DNA from: an uncultured Clostridia bacterium
GTDB lineage: Bacteria; Bacillota; Clostridia; Christensenellales; Borkfalkiaceae
Reading direction: 5' to 3'
Assembly (NCBI GenBank): GCA_934254825.1
Contig: CAKQMB010000001.1
Span: 62,001 to 126,000, forward strand
Length of the DNA: 64,000 bases
Both the position numbers and the translations under genes were made by a program. This document shows, in pieces, positions 28,217 through 35,751 of this stretch. A model generated the notes under the pieces. That model searched no databases. It was not told the origin of the DNA and saw nothing but the letters and a program-made list of their open reading frames with translations. Every line of letters begins with the position of its first letter. Within the stretch, counting starts at the first letter, position 1.

Positions 28217-31200
28217 TTATTTATCTTCGCCGTCGTCGTCATCGTCGGCGTCAAGATCGTCAAGATCTTCGAAATCGTCGAACAAGTCGCTCGATTTGAA
28301 GCCTTCGTCCTCGTCGAATGTATCTTCGTCGTAATCGTCGAAGATAGAACCGACTTCGTCCTCTTCTTCCTCGTGAGCCTCTTCCTTTTCGGGAGCGAGA
28401 TCGACGTAATCGACGTTCTCTTTCTCTCTGATATTGACGTTGACGTCGTCTGCGTCCTCGGTGAGATCTTTAAGGTTGATTTCCTCGTGATTTTCGGTGA
28501 GAACTTTCATATCGAGAGCTAAGCTTTGAAGCTCTTTAAGCATAACCTTGAACGATTCGGGTATGCCGGGTTCGGAAATATCGCTGCCCTTTACGATAGA
28601 CTCGTAAGTTTTAACTCTTCCGACAACGTCGTCCGACTTGACGGTAAGAATTTCTTGAAGTATATGCGACGCGCCGTAAGCTTCGAGCGCCCAGACTTCC
28701 ATTTCTCCGAATCTCTGTCCGCCGAACTGCGCCTTTCCGCCGAGGGGCTGCTGAGTAACCACGGAGTACGGTCCTACCGAACGCGCGTGGATCTTATCGT
28801 CGACAAGGTGGTGAAGCTTTATCATATACATGTAACCGACGGTTACTCTGTGTTCGAACGGTTCGCCCGTTCTTCCGTCGTAAAGCTGAATTTTACCGTC
28901 GACTTCGCCGTAAGGATTGACGAAATGATTTTCTTCGAGAAGATCTTTGATTTCCTTTTCGGTCGCGCCGTCGAATACCGGGGTCGCGATCTTCCAGCCG
29001 AGCTGTTTGCATACGAGCGAAAGGTGTACTTCGAGAACCTGACCGATGTTCATTCGGGAGGGAACGCCGAGGGGGTTAAGAACTATCTGCAAGGGTGTTC
29101 CGTCCGCTAAGAACGGCATATCCGCTTCGGGAAGAATTCTCGAAATAACGCCCTTGTTTCCGTAACGTCCCGCCATCTTATCGCCGACGGAGATCTTTCT
29201 CTTCTGCGCGATATAAACTCTGATGAGTTCGGTAACGCCCGGAGACAACTCGTCTTTGTTGGCTTTTGTGAATTTTTTAACGTCTACGACTATACCGCCT
29301 TCGCCGTGAGGAACGCGGAGAGACGTATCTTTGACTTCTCTTGCCTTTTCGCCGAAGATAGCTCTTAAAAGTCTTTCTTCGGGAGTAAGCTCGGTTTCGC
29401 CCTTGGGCGATACTTTACCGACGAGAATATCGCCGCTCGTTACTTCCGCGCCGATACGGATCACGCCGTTTTCGTCGAGGTCTTTAAGCGCGTCGTCGCC
29501 GATATTGGGAATATCTCTCGTAAATTCTTCGTTGCCGAGCTTGGTTTCGCGGCATTCGATTTCGTGTTCTTCGATATGGATCGAGGTGAACACGTCGTTC
29601 TGAACGAGTTTTTCGGAAAGGAGGATCGCGTCCTCGTAGTTATAACCTTCCCACGTCATGAAGCCGATGAGAATGTTTCTTCCGAGCGCAAGCTCGCCGT
29701 CGCAGGTTGCGGGACCGTCCGCAAGGATGGTTCCTTTTTCTACTATATCGCCTACTTTAACGATAGGCTTCTGATTAAGGCAGGTGCCCTGGTTGGATCT
29801 CTGGAACTTTTTGAGTACATACACTCTGTCGAAACCGGTGGTCGTTCCGTCGTTTTCGTTGACGATGATCTCGCTGCCCGAAACGGATTTGACGACGCCC
29901 GCTTTCTCGGCGATTATCATAACGCCGGAGTCGTACGCTATTTTCGCTTCTATACCCGTTCCTACGATAGGAGTTTCGGGTTTAAGAAGGGGAACTGCCT
30001 GACGTTGCATGTTGGAGCCCATGAGCGCACGGTTGGTATCGCAGTTTTCAAGGAAGGGAATAAGCGCGGTAGCGACCGATACGAGCTGCTTGGGCGAAAC
30101 GTCCATATAATCGATTTCTTCTCTCGGAAGTTCGGTTATCTCGTCTCTTCTTCTGCAAGCGACACGGGCGTTTACGAAACGACCTTCTTCGTCGAGCGGC
30201 TCGTTTGCCTGAGCGACGACGAACGCGTCTTCTTCGTCCGCGGTAAGGTAATCGACGTGATCGGTTGCCTTGCCCGTCGCCTTATCTATTTTTCTGTATG
30301 CCGACTCGATAAAGCCGTACTCGTTTACTTTCGCGTAAGCCGAAAGAGACGTGATAAGACCTATGTTCTGACCTTCGGGGGTTTCGATAGGACACATTCT
30401 GCCGTAGTGCGTGTAGTGAACGTCTCGGACTTCGAACGTGGCTCTTTCTCTGTTCAAACCGCCGGGGCCCAACGCGGAAAGCTTTCTCTTATGCGTAAGC
30501 TCGGCGATGGGGTTTGTCTGATCCATGAACTGGGAGAGCTGGGAAGAACCGAAGAATTCCTTGATCGCGCTCGAAACGGGTCGAACGTTGATAAGTCCGT
30601 TGGGCGTGATGTCTTTCGGGTCCTGAGTGGACATTCTTTCCTTTATAACTCTTTCGAGACGGTTGATACCTATTCTGAACTGGTTCTGCAAAAGTTCGCC
30701 TACCGATCTTACTCTACGGTTGCCGAGGTGGTCGATATTGTCGACGGTTCCGATGCCGTAATTAAGGTCGCTGTTCAGGGAAATGGTAGCGATTATATCG
30801 TCGGTGGTTATGTGCTTATGGTTTAATTTATCGATGAGCGGCTTAATGTTTTTCTTCTGCTCGCTCGTAAGTTTTTCGGGTACGCCCGCCTCTAAGATAT
30901 CGAAGAACGCGCGGCACGCGAAAACAAATCTTCTGCGGAGTTCTCTTCTCTTTTCGAGATTCTTCTTGTCGTCGGGTTTCATTTCTTCGCCCGCGGGAAC
31001 AACGATTTCTTCGACGTAGAAAAGAGGATTTATTCTGTCGATATATTTTTCCGCAACGTCCTCTACGGTACTCGTTTTAACCGCTTCCGCAAGTTCTTTC
31101 GCGAAGACGTAGTTGGGATAATAAATATTTTCGATAAGTCCGAACGGTCTCGGAGAAACTCCCGCGACAGCCTCGAAATCGACGACGTTGTTACCGATGA

Positions 31201-32215
31201 TCTTATGTTTTCCGCCGTTTTCGGTAAGAGCGTAAACTACGTTTATACCGCTGTTCTGGATAAGCTTCGCCTGCTCGGGAGTTATCACTTCGCCTTTTTT
31301 GACGAGAAGCTCGCCGTCCTCGTTTACGATATCTTCGTAAGCGGTTACGCCGGGAAGTCTTACGCCCATATTAAGGCGTTTGTTGAATTTATATCTGCCG
31401 ACTTTCGCGCAGTCGTATCTTCTCGGATCGAAGAAAAGATTTTTAAGGTGCTGACGAACAGCTTCCTCGGTGGGAACTTCGCCGGGACGAAGTCTTCTGT
31501 AAAGTTCGAAAAGACCTTCGCCTTCGGATTTGGCTACGTCCTTTTCCATGGTAGCCGTAATCATCGGGTCGTCCTCGAATATAGCCTTTATGCTTTCGTC
31601 CGTTCCGAAACCGAGCGCGCGGAGAAGAACGGTAGCCGTGAGCTTACGCGTTCTGTCGACTTTAACCCACAACGTGTTGTCGGCGTCCTGCTCGAATTCT
31701 ATCCATGCGCCTCTGTTGGGGATAATGGTCGTGCCGTAAAGTTTTCTGCCCGTCTTGGAAAATTCAAATCCGTTGTAAACGCCGGGAGAACGAACGAGCT
31801 GCGAAACGATAACGCGTTCCGCGCCGTTTATGATGAACGAACCGTTCTCGGTCATTTTGGGAAGTTCGCCCATAAATACGTCCTGATCGAGAACTTCGCC
31901 CGTGACTTTATTCACGAGTCTGACTTTTACTTTTAAAGGTACCGCGTATGTGGCGTCTCTGTCGCGGCACTCCTTTTCGTCGTACTTCGGTTTGTCGGAA
32001 AGCGAATGATCGAGAAAGTAAAGCTCGAAACGATCGGAATAATCGGTAATCGGGGAAAAGTCCTCGAATACTTCGCTTATGCCCTCTTCGATAAAGCTCG
32101 CGTAAGAATCTCTCTGAACCTCGATAAGATAAGGCATCGGCTGAACTTCTTTTATCTTGGAGAAGGTTCTTCTTTCGACGTTTCCGAATTTAACTAACGG
32201 TAAATTGCGTGTCAT
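28217..32215 (-). CDS. rpoB: DNA-directed RNA polymerase subunit beta
   Basis: The 1332-residue protein has the rifampicin-region signature SSQLSQFMDQTNPIAELTHKRKLSALGPGGL, RDVHYTHYGRMCPIETPEGQNIGLI, and the C-terminal GGQRFGEMEVWALEAYGA. The last roughly 60 residues are extremely acidic (many Asp/Glu), an unusual extension. The ATG at 32215 follows AAGGAGT; a longer frame reaching 32251 lacks support. It is transcribed from its own promoter through a leader of about 325 nt, not from an rplKAJL-rpoBC operon. Confidence 0.99.
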   Translation of the reverse strand: MTRNLPLVKFGNVERRTFSKIKEVQPMPYLIEVQRDSYASFIEEGISEVFEDFSPITDYSDRFELYFLDHSLSDKPKYDEKECRDRDATYAVPLKVKVRLVNKVTGEVLDQDVFMGELPKMTENGSFIINGAERVIVSQLVRSPGVYNGFEFSKTGRKLYGTTIIPNRGAWIEFEQDADNTLWVKVDRTRKLTATVLLRALGFGTDESIKAIFEDDPMITATMEKDVAKSEGEGLFELYRRLRPGEVPTEEAVRQHLKNLFFDPRRYDCAKVGRYKFNKRLNMGVRLPGVTAYEDIVNEDGELLVKKGEVITPEQAKLIQNSGINVVYALTENGGKHKIIGNNVVDFEAVAGVSPRPFGLIENIYYPNYVFAKELAEAVKTSTVEDVAEKYIDRINPLFYVEEIVVPAGEEMKPDDKKNLEKRRELRRRFVFACRAFFDILEAGVPEKLTSEQKKNIKPLIDKLNHKHITTDDIIATISLNSDLNYGIGTVDNIDHLGNRRVRSVGELLQNQFRIGINRLERVIKERMSTQDPKDITPNGLINVRPVSSAIKEFFGSSQLSQFMDQTNPIAELTHKRKLSALGPGGLNRERATFEVRDVHYTHYGRMCPIETPEGQNIGLITSLSAYAKVNEYGFIESAYRKIDKATGKATDHVDYLTADEEDAFVVAQANEPLDEEGRFVNARVACRRRDEITELPREEIDYMDVSPKQLVSVATALIPFLENCDTNRALMGSNMQRQAVPLLKPETPIVGTGIEAKIAYDSGVMIIAEKAGVVKSVSGSEIIVNENDGTTTGFDRVYVLKKFQRSNQGTCLNQKPIVKVGDIVEKGTILADGPATCDGELALGRNILIGFMTWEGYNYEDAILLSEKLVQNDVFTSIHIEEHEIECRETKLGNEEFTRDIPNIGDDALKDLDENGVIRIGAEVTSGDILVGKVSPKGETELTPEERLLRAIFGEKAREVKDTSLRVPHGEGGIVVDVKKFTKANKDELSPGVTELIRVYIAQKRKISVGDKMAGRYGNKGVISRILPEADMPFLADGTPLQIVLNPLGVPSRMNIGQVLEVHLSLVCKQLGWKIATPVFDGATEKEIKDLLEENHFVNPYGEVDGKIQLYDGRTGEPFEHRVTVGYMYMIKLHHLVDDKIHARSVGPYSVVTQQPLGGKAQFGGQRFGEMEVWALEAYGASHILQEILTVKSDDVVGRVKTYESIVKGSDISEPGIPESFKVMLKELQSLALDMKVLTENHEEINLKDLTEDADDVNVNIREKENVDYVDLAPEKEEAHEEEEDEVGSIFDDYDEDTFDEDEGFKSSDLFDDFEDLDDLDADDDDDGEDK

Positions 32216-32539
32216 TAAATTGACTCCTTTTTTTGTTGATTTAATTCCCACAATGGTGTATAATACGCCTGTGACCGAGATTGACGGGCTTTTTTGCCCG
32301 CTTACGGCGAACGATTTTCGTCCTTGCGGAAAGAATTTTCTTCACCGCTTGACTTTTTTCTTTTCGTCCGCCTTTCGGTCAAGCAAAGACCGGTCGGATT
32401 TTCCGCCACTGAAATTTCCCGTTTTTCGTAGATTTTATCTGCAAAAAACAATCCTTGTTCCAGCTTTTGCCGTCGTCCGCGTCCGGGAGCGTTTTCCCGA
32501 AAATGGCGTAAAAAGACGCTATTATGGAGATTATAGCAT
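32216..32539 (-). promoter_or_regulatory. Long structured rpoB leader
   Basis: The roughly 325-nt untranslated leader contains a GGGC-A6-GCCC hairpin near 32285-32305 and a GCTTGAC/GTCAAGC stem (32347-32384). No open frame with a ribosome binding site was seen. A + strand promoter lies inside it. The leader may control rpoBC expression; the mechanism is unknown. Confidence 0.5.
32236..32264 (+). promoter_or_regulatory. + strand promoter inside the rpoB leader
   Basis: -35 TTGATT (32236-32241), 17-bp spacer, -10 TATAAT (32259-32264). Its transcript would be antisense to most of the rpoB leader and then read into rqcP-ispDF-radA. Confidence 0.55.
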
Positions 32540-32545
32540 TACATA

Positions 32546-32574
32546 ATTATAATGCGGATCGCCTTTCTTGTCAA
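32546..32574 (-). promoter_or_regulatory. Promoter of rpoB-rpoC
   Basis: On the - strand, consensus -35 TTGACA (32569-32574), 17-bp spacer, consensus -10 TATAAT (32546-32551). Confidence 0.85.
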
Positions 32575-32636
32575 GGATTTTGAGGGGCTTTAACGAATTT
32601 AGTGCAGATTTCGGTAAAAATATCGTGAGGTAAATT

Positions 32637-32882
32637 ATGAGAATAGACAAATTTTTGAAAGTTTCGAGAATTTTAAAGCGCAGAAGCGTCGCAAACGACG
32701 CGTGTTCGGGCGGAAGAGTCGAGGTAAACGGCAAATCGGTTAAACCCGCTTATAATCTTAAAGTAGGCGACGTCGTTTCCATTGCGTTCGGCGAAGGTTC
32801 GCTCGTTTTCAGAGTGTTAAACCTTAAAGAAACGGTAAAAAAGGACGAAGCCGCTTCTCTTTACGAAATTATAAACGAATAA
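32637..32882 (+). CDS. rqcP: S4-domain ribosome quality control protein RqcP (YabO type)
   Basis: The 81-residue protein is a single S4 RNA-binding domain: MRIDKFLKVSRILKRRSVAND at the start, GGRVEVNGKSVKPAYNLKVGDVV in the middle and LKETVKKDEAASLYEII at the end. It is nearly colinear with Bacillus RqcP/YabO, which works with RqcH to add alanine tails on stalled nascent chains on 50S subunits. The ribosome binding site is GTGAGGT. It starts a + strand run with ispDF and radA, divergent from rpoB. The rqcH gene is not in the window. Confidence 0.93.
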   Translation: MRIDKFLKVSRILKRRSVANDACSGGRVEVNGKSVKPAYNLKVGDVVSIAFGEGSLVFRVLNLKETVKKDEAASLYEIINE

Positions 32883-32927
32883 TCGGCGAAAACGAATAAT
32901 TCGTTGCGGGTTTCAATGATTTTGTTT

Positions 32928-32946
32928 TATATCATATAATGATATA
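32928..32946. promoter_or_regulatory. Palindrome overlapping a -10-like TATAAT before ispDF
   Basis: TATATCAT-ATA-ATGATATA, 8-bp perfect arms, contains TATAAT at 32935-32940. No good -35 box is present, so this is a weak promoter/operator candidate. Confidence 0.35.
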
Positions 32947-32974
32947 GCAAGTATAAGGCATTAAGGAGAAGATT

Positions 32975-34114
32975 ATGGTAAGCGCGATAATCACCTGCGC
33001 AGGCTCGGGAACAAGAGCCGGCTTCGGGTTTAACAAGCTTTTGAAAGATATCGGCGGAATAACGCCGTTCGAAAAAACTTTGTCGGCGTTTTCGTCAAGC
33101 GGCGTAATAGACGAGATAATCGTAGTATGTTCCAAGGAAGACGAGCCGAATTTTAAAGAAAAGTGCCGCTATAAGTCGATTAACGCCGTTTTTGTAACGG
33201 GATCGACAACAAGAAACGGGTCTGTCGAAAACGGACTTGACGCTACCCGCGGAGATATAGTTCTTATTCACGACGGGGCAAGACCGTTCGTTTCGGAAAG
33301 AATAATCCGCGATTGCGTCGCCGCCGCGGAAAAATACGGTTCGGCGATAACCGCTATCCCAGTCACCGACACTATATGCGAAACAACGGAAGAAAAGGGC
33401 GAAACGGTCATAATTTCGTCTTCGAGAAAGAACAAGTACGCCGCGCAGACCCCGCAGGCTTTTAAAACCGAGCTTATCAAAAAAGCTTTTTCAATGATAA
33501 AAGCGGGCGAAGAATTTACCGACGAATCGGGAATTTTTACCAAATACATAGGGACCTGCCATATCGTCGAGGGCGAAACCGCAAACAAAAAACTCACCTA
33601 TCCCGAGGATTTTTCGGTTTTGCAAAGCGGAAATCTGTTCGCAGGCACGGGGTTCGATCTTCACTTACTCGTCGAAAACAGAAAACTGATTTTGGGCGGA
33701 ATAGAAATCCCCCACGATAAAGGGCTGTTAGGTCACAGCGACGCCGACGTTTTGATACACGCTATTATGGACGCGATGCTCTCCTCTGCAAGCCTCGGAG
33801 ATATCGGCAGACACTTCCCCGATTCGGACGAAAAATACAAGGGAATTTCGAGTATGATTTTGCTTGAAAAAGTCGTCGAAATTCTCGATAAGTCGGGCTA
33901 TAAGCTCATTAACGTATCTGCGGTGATTGAAGCGCAGAAACCGAAACTCGCAAAATACGTCGACAAAATTCGCCTTAATCTTGCCAATGCTCTCGGCGTA
34001 AACGAGTCCGCCGTAGGCATAACCTGCACCACTTTGGAAGGTATCGGCATTGTCGGAAGAGAAGAAGGGATCGCCGTTCAGGCGTACTGTCTTACGCAAA
34101 AATACAAGGGTTAA
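32975..34114 (+). CDS. ispDF: Bifunctional IspD-IspF: MEP cytidylyltransferase / MECDP synthase
   Basis: The 379-residue fusion carries two steps of the non-mevalonate isoprenoid pathway. IspD (about 1-220) has the nucleotide loop AGSGTRAGFGFNKLL, HDGARPFV and AIPVTDTI. IspF (about 222-379) has the zinc-binding GTGFDLHLL, GHSDADVLIHAIMDA, DIGRHFPDSDEKY and the C-terminal TTLEGIGIVGREEGIAVQA. Fusions of the non-consecutive enzymes IspD and IspF are known; IspE is not in the window. The ribosome binding site is AAGGAGA. Codons for YKSI (33169 onward) contain one copy of the dispersed 14-bp word. Confidence 0.97.
   Translation: MVSAIITCAGSGTRAGFGFNKLLKDIGGITPFEKTLSAFSSSGVIDEIIVVCSKEDEPNFKEKCRYKSINAVFVTGSTTRNGSVENGLDATRGDIVLIHDGARPFVSERIIRDCVAAAEKYGSAITAIPVTDTICETTEEKGETVIISSSRKNKYAAQTPQAFKTELIKKAFSMIKAGEEFTDESGIFTKYIGTCHIVEGETANKKLTYPEDFSVLQSGNLFAGTGFDLHLLVENRKLILGGIEIPHDKGLLGHSDADVLIHAIMDAMLSSASLGDIGRHFPDSDEKYKGISSMILLEKVVEILDKSGYKLINVSAVIEAQKPKLAKYVDKIRLNLANALGVNESAVGITCTTLEGIGIVGREEGIAVQAYCLTQKYKG
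33169..33182 (+). repeat. Copy 4 of dispersed word CTATAAGTCGATTA, inside ispDF
   Basis: Perfect copy in gene-sense orientation, read as Tyr-Lys-Ser-Ile. Confidence 0.9.
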
Positions 34115-34164
34115 CACCGTCCGCAAAAAGCCGGCAATCAAGGCTGAGCGACAAAGGATAAATC

Positions 34165-35538
34165 ATGGCAAAAAGCAAAACCACATCAAGATATGTTTGC
34201 TCCGAATGCGGAGCGGTTACCCCGGGTTGGCTCGGAAGATGCCCGTCCTGCGGGAAATTCGGAACGATAAACGAAGAAATTCAGGAGACCGTCGTCTCCT
34301 CTTCTCTCGATAAAGCAAAAAGACCGACTTATCAGAAACCCGTTAGACTTTCCGAGGTCGAACACGAAAAGCTTACGAGGATAGATTCCGGCATAGAAGA
34401 ACTCAACACCGTTCTGGGTGGAGGGATAGTCCCCTCGTCGCTCGTCCTTATCGGCGGCGATCCCGGTATCGGAAAATCGACGATTATGACGCAGGTCGCG
34501 CTGTCGTTATCGAAAAATTACAAGGTTTTATACGCTTCCGCAGAAGAAAGCCAGGCGCAGGTTAAAATGCGTTGCAATCGTCTCGGAATAAATTCGGACA
34601 GCCTTATGCTTATGAACGAGACCTGTCTCGACAATATCATCGACGAAGCGGACGGCTACGATTTTCTTATCGTAGACTCCATTCAAGCCGTTTATCTGAG
34701 CGATCTGAGCGGTTCGTCGGGTACGGTCGGGCAAGTCAAAGAATGCGCTTCGAGACTTATGCGATTTGCAAAATCGTCAAAAACTACCGTTTTTATCGTC
34801 GGTCACGTCACAAAAGAGGGCGCGATTGCAGGGCCTAAGGTTCTCGAACATATTATGGACACCGTTTTATATTTCGAGGGGCAGCCGCAGGATAACTACA
34901 AACTACTCCGCGCGGTTAAAAACAGGTTCGGCTCGGCGCAGGAAGTCGGAGTTTTCGAAATGCGCGAAAACGGGATTTTCGGCGTTAAGGATTACAACGG
35001 CATTTTCGTTTCGGAAGAACGCGGAAAGGATGCGGGCAGTATCGTCACCCCGTCCGTTTCGGGCAACCGTTGTATGCCCGTGGAAATTCAGACTTTGCTG
35101 TCGAAAACCATTTTCGGAATGCCGCGACGTATGCCGCTTGGTCTCGATTACAACAGAACGATGCTTATTCTGGCAGTTCTGGAAAAGCGCGCGTATATGC
35201 CCTTTTACACTTTCGACGTTTACGTCACCGTTATGGGCGGAATTAAGCTAACCGAGCCTTCGAGCGATCTGGCTGTTGCGCTCGCCTTAGCGAGTTCTTA
35301 TAAAAACATACCCGTTGCGGGAGACGTTTGCGCGTTCGGCGAAATCGGCTTGACGGGTGAAATACGCCCCGTCACGCAAGCCGAAAAACGCGTGGATAAT
35401 GCGGTTAAATTAGGCTACAAAAAGGTGCTTTTGCCCGCGAGAAACACGGAAAACTTGAAAAAATATTCGGATAAGATAGAAATCGTGCCGATAAAACATA
35501 TTTATCAGGCGATAAAATATCTCTTCCCCGAAAAGTAA
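34165..35538 (+). CDS. radA: DNA repair/recombination protein RadA (Sms)
   Basis: The 457-residue protein has the N-terminal four-cysteine zinc finger (CSECGAVTPGWLGRCPSC), a RecA-like core with Walker A GGDPGIGKST, Walker B-like FLIVDSIQAV, the RadA-specific KNRFGSAQEVGVFEM, and a C-terminal Lon-protease-like domain. RadA is a DnaB-type helicase that extends recombination intermediates in repair and natural transformation. It follows ispDF by 50 bp and ends at an intrinsic terminator. The radA-ispD proximity is common in Bacillota. Confidence 0.98.
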   Translation: MAKSKTTSRYVCSECGAVTPGWLGRCPSCGKFGTINEEIQETVVSSSLDKAKRPTYQKPVRLSEVEHEKLTRIDSGIEELNTVLGGGIVPSSLVLIGGDPGIGKSTIMTQVALSLSKNYKVLYASAEESQAQVKMRCNRLGINSDSLMLMNETCLDNIIDEADGYDFLIVDSIQAVYLSDLSGSSGTVGQVKECASRLMRFAKSSKTTVFIVGHVTKEGAIAGPKVLEHIMDTVLYFEGQPQDNYKLLRAVKNRFGSAQEVGVFEMRENGIFGVKDYNGIFVSEERGKDAGSIVTPSVSGNRCMPVEIQTLLSKTIFGMPRRMPLGLDYNRTMLILAVLEKRAYMPFYTFDVYVTVMGGIKLTEPSSDLAVALALASSYKNIPVAGDVCAFGEIGLTGEIRPVTQAEKRVDNAVKLGYKKVLLPARNTENLKKYSDKIEIVPIKHIYQAIKYLFPEK

Positions 35539-35595
35539 AGTAAAAATTTTATTTCAAAAAATCGTTGCATATGCAACAAAATCTCGTAGTTGCAG

Positions 35596-35625
35596 GCGGG
35601 CGATCACCGATCGCCCGCTTTTTAT
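35596..35625 (+). terminator. Terminator of the rqcP-ispDF-radA unit
   Basis: Perfect 10-bp arms GCGGGCGATC and GATCGCCCGC around ACC, then TTTTTAT. The right part repeats at 7081-7098. Between it and the radA stop lies a 14-bp palindrome GTTGCATATGCAAC (35564-35577). Confidence 0.85.
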
Positions 35626-35644
35626 AATAAATTTTACAATCTTA

Positions 35645-35733
35645 TTACTTGCCTTCCCCGCTTGTGGAAGGTGGCGGCGTAGCCGACGGAAGATGACAAA
35701 AGAAAGCCTTCTCCCTTTGGAGAAGGCAAGTAA
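35645..35733. repeat. 89-bp palindromic interspersed element (REP/MITE-like)
   Basis: Perfect 12-bp terminal inverted repeats TTACTTGCCTTC (35645-35656) and GAAGGCAAGTAA (35722-35733). An inner hairpin GCCTTCTCC-CTTT-GGAGAAGGC lies at 35706-35727. It resembles repeat elements with GCCTTCTCC hairpins common in gut Clostridia (recollection, not searched). It may also terminate the lipoprotein transcript. Confidence 0.7.
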
Positions 35734-35751
35734 AATTTACTACTTTAAGAT

